Below are positions 1 to 4,521 of a stretch of 5,999 nt of DNA, in pieces. Source of the stretch: Actinomycetota bacterium (GTDB lineage Bacteria; Actinomycetota; Acidimicrobiia; Acidimicrobiales; Microtrichaceae). The notes under the pieces are model-generated. The model was not told where the DNA came from. It was given only the letters and a program-made list of their open reading frames with translations, and ran no database searches. The translations under genes and the position numbers were made by a program. Position 1 is the first letter of the stretch; each line of letters starts with the position of its first letter. The stretch lies in assembly GCA_005777415.1 (NCBI GenBank), contig SXMI01000228.1:1-5999 (forward strand), written 5' to 3'.

Positions 1-1
1 G

Positions 2-403
2 GTCGTGCTCGACGCCGAACGATTCGGGATCGCCCAGCTCCACCAACTGCGCGGCCGTGTCGGCCGCGGCACCGCGGCGAGCCGCTGCATCCTGGTGAGC
101 ACCGCGCCTCCCGGCCCCGAGGGCGCGGCCCGGCTCGAGGCGCTGGTCCGGACCCAGGACGGCTTCGAGCTGGCCGAGGTCGACCTGGACCTGCGCGGTG
201 AGGGCACGGTGATGGGTGAACGGCAGCGGGGCCGGAGCGATCTCCGTCTGGCCTCGCTCCGTCGGGACCGGGTGTGGGTCGAACGGGCGCGGCAGGTCGC
301 GTCCGAGTTGATCGACGAGCGCGGGGAGATCCTGGTTCCCGCTCTGGCCGAGGAGTTGCGACTGCTGGACCCCACCGACGAGGCGTTCCTGACCAAGTCC
401 TGA
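2..403 (+). CDS. recG: ATP-dependent DNA helicase RecG, C-terminal part (5' truncated by window)
   Basis: The last 133 residues of RecG, the superfamily 2 helicase that remodels stalled replication forks and branched recombination intermediates. The reading frame is already open at the window edge; the first whole codon is at base 2. Helicase motif VI is visible as QLRGRVGRG at about residues 15-23 of the fragment. It is followed by the RecG-type C-terminal block DGFELAEVDLDLRGEG, with a downstream GERQRG that corresponds to the family's GxxQxG. The leading AERFGIAQLHQLRGRVGRG separates RecG from most other SF2 helicases, although Mfd has a similar motif VI. The protein ends normally at TGA 401-403. 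The 86 bases up to rsmD contain no gene. recG followed by rsmD and coaD is a common bacterial gene order, which supports the call. Everything upstream, including the wedge domain and Walker motifs, lies outside the window. Confidence 0.95.
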   Translation, partial: VVLDAERFGIAQLHQLRGRVGRGTAASRCILVSTAPPGPEGAARLEALVRTQDGFELAEVDLDLRGEGTVMGERQRGRSDLRLASLRRDRVWVERARQVASELIDERGEILVPALAEELRLLDPTDEAFLTKS

Positions 404-463
404 CCCGGGGCAGACTCGGTGCCGTGCGGAACCTCCCGGACCTGATCTCCCGGCCCCGGCCCG

Positions 464-486
464 GCGGCCGTCCCACGGCGGGCCGC
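464..486 (+). promoter_or_regulatory. Possible hairpin just upstream of the rsmD start
   Basis: GCGGCC (464-469) can pair with GGCCGC (481-486) across an 11-base loop. A competing small hairpin, CCGT/ACGG, lies at 468-478. The structure ends 3 bases before the rsmD GTG, and no Shine-Dalgarno sequence is visible there, so it could affect initiation. In sequence this GC-rich such pairings are common by chance. Confidence 0.15.
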
Positions 487-489
487 TAG

Positions 490-1083
490 GTGCGGGTCGT
501 GGCGGGGTCGGCCCGCGGTCGCCGTCTGGTTGCACCGCCCGGCGCCGGGACCCGACCGACCTCGGACCGGGTGCGGGAGGCGGTGTTCAACTCGCTCGGG
601 TCCCAGGGGGCGCTCGTCGGAGCGGCCGTCGTCGACCTGTTCGCCGGGACCGGTGCGCTCGGGATCGAGGCGCTCTCCCGAGGCGCCGAGCATGCCTGGT
701 TCGTCGAGCAGGACCGCGCCGCGCTGGACGCGCTGCGCGACAACCTGCGGACGACCGGACTGGAGGACCGGGCGACGGTCGAGGCGGTCCCGGTCGACCG
801 GGCCCTGGCGCCGGGTGGGCCGCTGGCCGACGTGGCCGCCGACCTGGTCGTCGCCGATCCGCCGTACTCGTTCGACGGGTGGGAGGAGTTGTGTGTCGTG
901 GCGTTCGCCCGGTGGCCCCGGGCGCTGCTCGTGGCGGAGTCCGACCGGCCCATCGAGGTCGACGCCACCGGCACCGCCGGGCGATTGGTCGCCAGCCGTC
1001 GGTACGGAACTACGGTGGTCTCGTTCCTCCGCGGCGTGGCCGAGGTGGACGAGGAGGACCCGGTGCCGGGTCGTCCGGGCTGA
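490..1083 (+). CDS. rsmD: 16S rRNA (guanine(966)-N(2))-methyltransferase RsmD
   Basis: Predicted S-adenosylmethionine-dependent methyltransferase that modifies G966 (E. coli numbering) of 16S rRNA during assembly of the small ribosomal subunit. The 197 residues match the family's usual length. The substrate-side N-terminus has TRPTSDRVREAVFNSL at 21-36. The SAM-binding motif I is DLFAGTGALGIEALSRGA at 49-66. The catalytic (N/D)PPY motif is DPPY at 123-126. The conserved RYGTT strand near the C-terminus is at 171-175. The start is constrained: an in-frame TAG at 487-489 directly precedes the GTG at 490, and the family motif begins at once (MRVVAGSARGR). No good Shine-Dalgarno sequence is present, so translation may depend on flow from recG or on a weak site. 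The last ten or so residues are an acidic, Pro-rich tail without known motifs. The gene sits between recG and coaD, its usual setting. Confidence 0.95.
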   Translation: MRVVAGSARGRRLVAPPGAGTRPTSDRVREAVFNSLGSQGALVGAAVVDLFAGTGALGIEALSRGAEHAWFVEQDRAALDALRDNLRTTGLEDRATVEAVPVDRALAPGGPLADVAADLVVADPPYSFDGWEELCVVAFARWPRALLVAESDRPIEVDATGTAGRLVASRRYGTTVVSFLRGVAEVDEEDPVPGRPG

Positions 1084-1105
1084 GTCGTCCGGACTGACTC
1101 GGCGC

Positions 1106-1127
1106 CCCCGGACGGGGCCGTCCGGGG
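1106..1127 (+). terminator. Stem-loop in the rsmD-coaD gap (possible weak terminator)
   Basis: CCCCGGAC (1106-1113) pairs perfectly with GTCCGGGG (1120-1127), and a further G-C pair at 1114/1119 closes a GGGC tetraloop. A second inverted repeat, GAGTC/GACTC (1082-1086 / 1096-1100), overlaps the rsmD stop. No T-run follows, so this is a stable hairpin rather than a textbook intrinsic terminator. It may only reduce read-through into coaD. Confidence 0.3.
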
Positions 1128-1157
1128 CCGGACCCGGGCGGAGTGCTCGAGGAGCTC

Positions 1158-1167
1158 GAGGAGGAGG
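1158..1167 (+). promoter_or_regulatory. Strong Shine-Dalgarno site of coaD
   Basis: GAGGAGGAGG lies 7 bases before the GTG at 1175 and fixes the coaD start. Two CTCGAG copies (1146-1151 and 1155-1160) can fold into a 6-bp stem with a 3-base loop whose 3' arm touches the beginning of the site but leaves the GGAGG core free. This is the clearest ribosome binding site in the window. Confidence 0.7.
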
Positions 1168-1174
1168 TTGCGAC

Positions 1175-1672
1175 GTGACGGTGGTGCTCTACCCCGGGTC
1201 GTTCGATCCGATCCACAACGGACACGTGGAGATCGTGGAGACCGCGTCGCGGCTGTTCGACCGGGTGGTCGTGGCGGCGATGCGCAACCCGTCGAAGGGT
1301 GAGCCCCTCTTCTCGCTCGAGGACCGCCAGGGCCTCATCGAGGCGTCGCTGGCGCACCTCGACAACGTCGAGGTGACGATGTTCTCGACCCTCGTGGTGG
1401 ACCTGGCCCGCCAGGTCGGCGCCCACTTCATCGTCAAGGGCCTCCGGGCGGTGTCGGACTTCGAGTCCGAGTTGCAGATGGCGCAGATGAACCGGTCGAT
1501 CTCGGGTGTGGACACGCTGTTCATCCCGTCGGCGTCGGGCAACTCCTTCCTGGCCTCTCGGCTGATCCGGGAGATCGCGCGCTTCGGCGGAGATGTGACC
1601 AACATGGTGCCCGCCCCGGTCGCGGCGCTGCTCACCGAGCGCTTCGGTGACGCCACGACGGCATCCTCCTGA
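1175..1672 (+). CDS. coaD: Phosphopantetheine adenylyltransferase (PPAT)
   Basis: Catalyses the penultimate step of coenzyme A synthesis: 4'-phosphopantetheine plus ATP gives dephospho-CoA plus pyrophosphate, in the cytoplasm. The 165 residues match the usual length of about 160. The nucleotidyltransferase (H/T)xGH signature is HNGH at 14-17 inside YPGSFDPIHNGH. The substrate-binding KGLRAVSDFE is at 88-97, and AQMNR follows at 103-107. The region equivalent to the C-terminal ISSTxxR motif is SFLASRLIREIA at 124-135, followed by GGDVTNMVP. The reading frame is open far upstream through rsmD, but the protein family begins at MTVVLYPGSF and the strong Shine-Dalgarno site sets GTG 1175 as the start. 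E. coli CoaD has TNGH where this protein has HNGH, a permitted variation of the superfamily motif. CoaD supplies CoA, the donor of the phosphopantetheine arm on the acyl carrier protein encoded downstream. Confidence 0.96.
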   Translation: MTVVLYPGSFDPIHNGHVEIVETASRLFDRVVVAAMRNPSKGEPLFSLEDRQGLIEASLAHLDNVEVTMFSTLVVDLARQVGAHFIVKGLRAVSDFESELQMAQMNRSISGVDTLFIPSASGNSFLASRLIREIARFGGDVTNMVPAPVAALLTERFGDATTASS

Positions 1673-1708
1673 GTCCGGGCAGCGGCGGCCAGACTGGGAG
1701 GGACGCCG

Positions 1709-1768
1709 GTGCCGGACCACGGCGGAGGACCGGTGAGCGACAGCCACCCTGCACCAGGAGCAGACTGA
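1709..1768 (+). CDS. Possible 19-codon leader ORF upstream of the SepIVA-like gene
   Basis: A GTG at 1709 opens a short frame encoding MPDHGGGPVSDSHPAPGAD, which stops at TGA 1766-1768, five bases before the next gene's ATG. A strong Shine-Dalgarno sequence, GGGAGGG (1696-1702), lies 6 bases before this GTG. A second in-frame GTG at 1733 has GGAGG (1724-1728) 4 bases upstream. The following gene has only a poorly spaced site of its own: GAGGG 2 bases, or AGGAG 13 bases, before its ATG. The arrangement suits termination-reinitiation coupling. The peptide has no transmembrane or signal character and I recognise no family. In GC-rich DNA such a short frame could also be accidental. Confidence 0.3.
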   Translation: MPDHGGGPVSDSHPAPGAD

Positions 1769-1773
1769 GGGAC

Positions 1774-2367
1774 ATGACGCCACGACCCGAGGACGATCGA
1801 GATGAGGCGACCCGCCGGAACGGTACCCCCGACCCGTACCGCATGCCCGAGACCGAGCAGCTCCTCCGGCGCGTGATCGAGATCGTCGAATCGGCACCGG
1901 GCCTGCCCATGTCGGCCTCGGTGCGGATCAACAAGGACGAGCTGCTGGAGCTGCTCGACGACGCGGTGGCCCAGCTGCCCGAGGAGCTCCGCTCGGCCCG
2001 GTGGCTGCTCAAGGAGCGAGAGGAGTTCACCGCCCGCACGCGCCGGGAGGGCGAGGAGATCATCACCGACGCCCGGACCCGGGTGGCCAACATGGTCCAG
2101 CGCACCGAGGTGGCGAAGGCCGCCGAGCTCCGGGCCCGGCAGATCATCGAGGAGGCCGAGGCCGAGGCCCGCCGGATGCGACGGGAGACCGAGGACTTCT
2201 GCGACCAGAAGCTGGCCAGCTTCGAGATCGTGCTGGAGCGGATCAGCCAGACCGTGGCGACCGGTCGATCCCGGCTGGCGGCACCGACGATCGAGGAGGC
2301 CGAGCTCTCGGACCTGGACGACGACGATCGGGACGACGGCCCGACCGTGTTCGACCAGGAGCTGTGA
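1774..2367 (+). CDS. SepIVA-like (DivIVA-related) coiled-coil septation protein
   Basis: A 197-residue protein resembling the actinobacterial family of mycobacterial Rv2927c/SepIVA, a DivIVA-domain factor implicated in septation and cell-envelope growth. It has a polar N-terminus (1-26) and then a conserved core, residues 27-80. This core contains LLRRVIEIVESAPGLPMSAS and the KDELLELLDDAVAQLPEEL block, followed by a charged coiled coil (about 80-165) rich in E, A and R, with repeats such as IIEEAEAEARRMRRETE. It ends in an acidic tail, SDLDDDDRDD (179-188). No signal peptide or membrane segment is visible, so it should be cytoplasmic and probably oligomeric. Position supports the family: in mycobacteria the homologue also lies next to the DUF177, rnc, fpg and smc genes. 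ATG 1774 is the first plausible start; its own ribosome site is poorly spaced. The septation role is inferred from the mycobacterial relative, not seen here. Confidence 0.8.
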   Translation: MTPRPEDDRDEATRRNGTPDPYRMPETEQLLRRVIEIVESAPGLPMSASVRINKDELLELLDDAVAQLPEELRSARWLLKEREEFTARTRREGEEIITDARTRVANMVQRTEVAKAAELRARQIIEEAEAEARRMRRETEDFCDQKLASFEIVLERISQTVATGRSRLAAPTIEEAELSDLDDDDRDDGPTVFDQEL

Positions 2368-2888
2368 GCCCCCGTTCCGAGCCGCTTCGGATCCCCGTCG
2401 CCGAACTGCGGCGGCGCCCGGGCAACCGGGCCACGGTCGAGCGGAAGGTCCCGGTCGGAGGACTGGGGGTCGGTTCGGCGTCGACGCCGCCCGATGCCGA
2501 GGCGCAGGTGGTGCTCCACCTCGAGTCGCAGTCCGACGGGGTGACCGTGCAGGGCGAGGTCCGGGCGCCGTGGACGGGTGAGTGTCGGAGGTGCCTGGAG
2601 ACCACGGGTGGCGAGCTCACCGCCGAGGTCACCGAGGTCTTCTCCGACCATCCGGACGGCGCCGAGCTCCTGGCCTTCGACGGTGACGCCGTGGACCTGT
2701 CCGAGACGGTGCGCGACGCCGTGGTCCTGGCCCTCCCGCTGGCGCCGTTGTGCCGGGCCGACTGTCCCGGCCCGGAGCCGGGGAGCTTCCCGGTCCGGAT
2801 CGAGGGTGAGCCCGGTGGCGAGCGGTTCGACCCCCGCTGGGCGGCGCTCGACGAACTCCGCTTCGACCGCGACCCCGACGAGGGCTAG
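2364..2888 (+). CDS. DUF177 / YceD family protein (23S rRNA accumulation protein)
   Basis: A 174-residue member of the YceD/DUF177 family. E. coli YceD is encoded next to rpmF and is linked to 23S rRNA accumulation; the exact molecular role is unsettled. The core is visible: an N-terminal PLRIPVAELRRRPG (7-20), the WTGECRRCLE block (70-79), an acidic VTEVFSD segment, the DAVDLSETVRDAVVLALPL helix (108-126) and LCRADCPG (129-136). Cys74/Cys77 and Cys130/Cys134 form two pairs that could bind a metal; the pairs are typical of the family but the metal is my inference. GTG 2364 overlaps the previous gene's TGA as GTGA, which implies translational coupling; AGGAG at 2357-2361 is only 2 bases away. 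The frame is open further upstream inside the SepIVA-like gene, but that part is out-of-frame coding of its neighbour. The end is TAG 2886-2888. Confidence 0.88.
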   Translation: MSPRSEPLRIPVAELRRRPGNRATVERKVPVGGLGVGSASTPPDAEAQVVLHLESQSDGVTVQGEVRAPWTGECRRCLETTGGELTAEVTEVFSDHPDGAELLAFDGDAVDLSETVRDAVVLALPLAPLCRADCPGPEPGSFPVRIEGEPGGERFDPRWAALDELRFDRDPDEG

Positions 2889-2927
2889 TCTCTTCCTCCG
2901 GCTCGTCGGACCTGGTTCCGGCGCCGT

Positions 2928-2946
2928 GCCGGGCCCCGGGCCCGGC
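2928..2946 (+). promoter_or_regulatory. Perfect GC palindrome in the rpmF leader
   Basis: GCCGGGCCC and GGGCCCGGC form a perfect 9-base inverted repeat around a single C, giving an 8-bp stem with a CCG loop about 40 bases before the rpmF ATG. A competing stem, CCGGC (2918-2922) with GCCGG (2928-2932), uses the same 5' arm, so two alternative folds exist. It could be a partial terminator or an attenuator in the L32 leader. There is no T-run. Confidence 0.35.
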
Positions 2947-2985
2947 GAGCATCCCGCCCCGACCCCGAGCACACGCGAGTTCACG

Positions 2986-3165
2986 ATGGCCGTCCCGAAG
3001 AAGAAGACCTCGAAGTCGAAGAGCCGGAGTCGCCGGGCGGCCAATTGGACGCTCCGGGCGCCCGCTCGCAGCACCTGCCCCCGTTGTGGTTTCGTCAAGC
3101 AGCCCCACGTGGTCTGCACCAACTGCGGCTGGTACCACGGGCGTCAGGCGATCGACCTGGACTGA
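2986..3165 (+). CDS. rpmF: Large ribosomal subunit protein bL32
   Basis: A 59-residue zinc-type L32, a small structural protein of the 50S subunit. The start MAVPKKKTSKSKSRSRRA is the standard highly basic N-terminus of bL32. The zinc ribbon has CPRC at 31-34 and CTNC at 44-47, so all four ligand cysteines are present (the C+ form, not the zinc-independent C- paralogue some actinobacteria carry). The length is normal for the family. The frame is open upstream to a GTG at 2926, but the canonical MAVPK start selects ATG 2986. No clear Shine-Dalgarno sequence is seen. It follows the DUF177 gene by 97 bases, the widespread yceD-rpmF pairing. The next gene is acpP rather than plsX or fabH, unlike the classical rpmF-plsX-fab order. 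Confidence 0.97.
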   Translation: MAVPKKKTSKSKSRSRRAANWTLRAPARSTCPRCGFVKQPHVVCTNCGWYHGRQAIDLD

Positions 3166-3185
3166 CCTCGGGGACTGACGTCGGG
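3160..3185 (+). repeat. Tandem 13-mer spanning the rpmF stop codon
   Basis: GACTGACCTCGGG (3160-3172) is followed immediately by GACTGACGTCGGG (3173-3185); the copies differ at one base and abut exactly. The rpmF TGA lies inside the first copy. It is probably a small local duplication. Related ACTGACTCGG also occurs just after the rsmD stop (1093-1102). Confidence 0.6.
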
Positions 3186-3200
3186 ACCCGGATGCGTCAG
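3175..3200 (+). terminator. Possible rpmF terminator hairpin
   Basis: CTGACG (3175-3180) pairs with CGTCAG (3195-3200) across 14 bases. An alternative stem pairs GACCCG (3185-3190) with CGGGTC (3203-3208). Both lie within 50 bases of the rpmF stop, where an operon end would be expected before the long acpP leader. No T-run follows, so the assignment is tentative. Confidence 0.25.
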
Positions 3201-3210
3201 GGCGGGTCGG

Positions 3211-3230
3211 CGTGATTGTCACGGAACGTG
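3211..3230 (+). promoter_or_regulatory. Cluster of CGTG/CACG inverted half-sites upstream of acpP
   Basis: Three half-sites lie in a row: CGTG, 5 bases, CACG, 3 bases, CGTG. The first two extend to a perfect CGTGA-TTG-TCACG inverted repeat (3211-3223); the last two form CACG-GAA-CGTG (3220-3230). This looks like an operator or stacked hairpin in the only long intergenic leader of the window. A GCACGTGC palindrome at 3421-3428, just before the acpP ATG, repeats the motif. No regulator can be named. Confidence 0.3.
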
Positions 3231-3302
3231 CTGAGTAGGTGCTGGGCGCTCACGCTCGGCGTTCGGTATCGCAGGTCCACCCTCCTCCGACACGGCCCCC
3301 GC

Positions 3303-3308
3303 TACAGT
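3303..3308 (+). promoter_or_regulatory. Candidate -10 element for acpP
   Basis: TACAGT fits the actinobacterial TAnnnT -10 consensus and lies within the 274-base gap (3166-3439) between rpmF and acpP. No recognisable -35 hexamer is found 16-19 bases upstream. It is proposed mainly because the gap length implies a promoter for acpP-rnc-mutM. Apart from this, the repeat, the hairpins and the half-site cluster, I see no gene in the gap. Confidence 0.2.
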
Positions 3309-3439
3309 GCGCCCACCGCTGGCAGGCGGGCGCGAACGGCACCGCCGGGTGGCGTCAGGGCGCTCGTCGCCGTCCGGTGAGCGACCCCAACGAGTCAGGA
3401 GCAGTGGTGCCCGCCGAAACGCACGTGCAACAGGGTCCC

Positions 3440-3694
3440 ATGTCACGCGACGAGGTCCTCCAGTTGGTCCGGGACCGTCTGGCTGAGATCCTCGAGATCG
3501 ACGCCGCAGAGATCAACGAGGGCGACTCCTTCGCCGAGGACCTCCGAGCCGACTCCCTGGCCCTGATCGAACTGGTGGAGTCACTCGAGGACGAGCTGGG
3601 GGAGCGGAGCGTGGGGTTCCGCATCGAGGACGAGGACCTGGAGGACCTGGTGACGGTCAAGGACGCCGTCGACTACGTCCACGCCAGGCTCTGA
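3440..3694 (+). CDS. acpP: Acyl carrier protein
   Basis: Small acidic carrier of growing fatty-acyl chains. The attachment motif is DSL at residues 38-40 (RADSLALIELVESLE), with Ser39 the expected 4'-phosphopantetheine site. The surrounding four-helix ACP pattern is present: MSRDEVLQLVRDRLAEIL, the IEDEDLEDLVTVKDAVDYV end, and many Asp and Glu. The segment ELGERSVGFRI (52-62) between helices II and III is longer than in E. coli ACP. From ATG 3440 the protein is 84 residues, a usual ACP length. The start is uncertain. In-frame GTGs at 3377, 3404 and 3407 would add 21, 12 or 11 residues, and the 3407 GTG has AGGAG (3397-3401) 5 bases upstream, better than the AGGGT 3 bases before the ATG. The stop TGA 3692-3694 overlaps the probable rnc start. 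It could be a dedicated ACP of another pathway, but I favour the fatty-acid one. Confidence 0.88.
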   Translation: MSRDEVLQLVRDRLAEILEIDAAEINEGDSFAEDLRADSLALIELVESLEDELGERSVGFRIEDEDLEDLVTVKDAVDYVHARL

Positions 3695-4521
3695 GTCGAG
3701 CGACGGGCCCGACCATCGACACCGAACTCCACTCCGGCCTCCTGGACCGTCTCGGTTACCGCTTCGCCGACCGCTCCCACCTGGAGCTGGCCCTGCGCCA
3801 CCGGTCGTGGTGCGCCGAGCACGGCGGGGTCGAGTCGAACGAACGGCTGGAGTTCCTCGGCGACGCCGTCCTGGGCGTGGTCGTCACCGACTACCTGTTC
3901 CGGGCCTCTCCCGAGAGCAGCGAGGGCGTGTTGGCCCGGCGCCGCTCCGAGCTGGTCAACGCGACCGCACTGGCCGACGCCGCCCGCGGGATCGACCTGG
4001 GCGCCGCACTGCTGCTGGGTCGGGGCGAGGACCTGACCGGTGGTCGCGACAAGACCTCGATCCTGGCCGACGCCATCGAGGCGGTCTTCGGTGCCGTCTA
4101 CCTCGATGGTGGCATCGTCGCGGCCACATCGGTCGTGCTCGACCTGCTCGAGCCCCGGATCCTCGACGTCCTCGGCGGCGGCGTGGACTCCGACGCCAAG
4201 TCCCGGCTGCAGGAGCTCGCCGCCCAGCACGGCGGTGATCTGCCGCGCTACGAGCTGAGCGAGGCGGGCCCCGAGCACGACAAGCGGTTCCGGGCGGTGG
4301 TGCGGGCGGGCGGCTTCACCGGGACCGGCGAGGGCCGAACCAAGAAGGAGGCCGAGCAGGCCGCTGCCCGCGAGGTGGCCGATCTGCTCGGCTCGGCGGG
4401 TGACCGCCAGCGGCCCTCCGACGAGCAGGCCGGTCACGAGCCCGGGGCCGACACCCCGACAGGATCCGACAGTGGGACCGGCGGGGCCCGACCACCCCAG
4501 ATGGGAGACAGGCGTGCCTGA
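3691..4521 (+). CDS. rnc: Ribonuclease III (non-standard start codon)
   Basis: Double-strand-specific endoribonuclease that processes rRNA precursors and structured mRNAs. Counting from CTG 3691 (276 aa), the signature NERLEFLGDAVL is at 50-61 with catalytic E51, E54 and D58. E78, D127 and E130 complete the metal site, and ILADAIEAVFGAVYLDGG is at 124-141. A double-stranded RNA-binding domain follows at about 168-233, ending in RTKKEAEQAAAREVADLL. A 43-residue polar tail (234-276), rich in G, P, D and S, has no known motif. No ATG, GTG or TTG occurs in frame before GTG 3877, which lies after the catalytic signature and cannot be the true start. The candidates are CTG 3691, overlapping the acpP stop as CTGA, or ATC 3715 (268 aa). 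Homologues usually begin 10-20 residues before LGYRF, which allows either. The 3' end overlaps the mutM-like gene by 8 bases. Confidence 0.9.
   Translation: MSRATGPTIDTELHSGLLDRLGYRFADRSHLELALRHRSWCAEHGGVESNERLEFLGDAVLGVVVTDYLFRASPESSEGVLARRRSELVNATALADAARGIDLGAALLLGRGEDLTGGRDKTSILADAIEAVFGAVYLDGGIVAATSVVLDLLEPRILDVLGGGVDSDAKSRLQELAAQHGGDLPRYELSEAGPEHDKRFRAVVRAGGFTGTGEGRTKKEAEQAAAREVADLLGSAGDRQRPSDEQAGHEPGADTPTGSDSGTGGARPPQMGDRRA

Noticed and set aside
274..489. 71-codon + strand frame between recG and rsmD
   Set aside because: It starts inside recG in another frame, has an Arg/Gly-rich shadow composition, and lacks a ribosome site or any motif.
530..1174. Open frame fused upstream of coaD through rsmD
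   Set aside because: This part is the +2 shadow of rsmD, rich in Arg, Ser and Pro. CoaD begins at 1175 with a strong Shine-Dalgarno site and the family's N-terminus.
1632..3122. 496-codon open frame on the - strand
   Set aside because: It lies opposite the SepIVA-like, DUF177 and rpmF genes. The translation is low complexity (runs of Ser and Arg) with no domain, as expected from antisense frames in GC-rich DNA.
3877..3879. GTG as the rnc start
   Set aside because: It would delete the NERLEFLGDAVL catalytic signature encoded just upstream, so it cannot give an active RNase III.
4400..4402. GTG as an upstream start for the mutM-like gene
   Set aside because: It would put 38 residues before the catalytic Pro2, which must be N-terminal for Schiff-base chemistry. 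GTG 4514 has a proper Shine-Dalgarno site.
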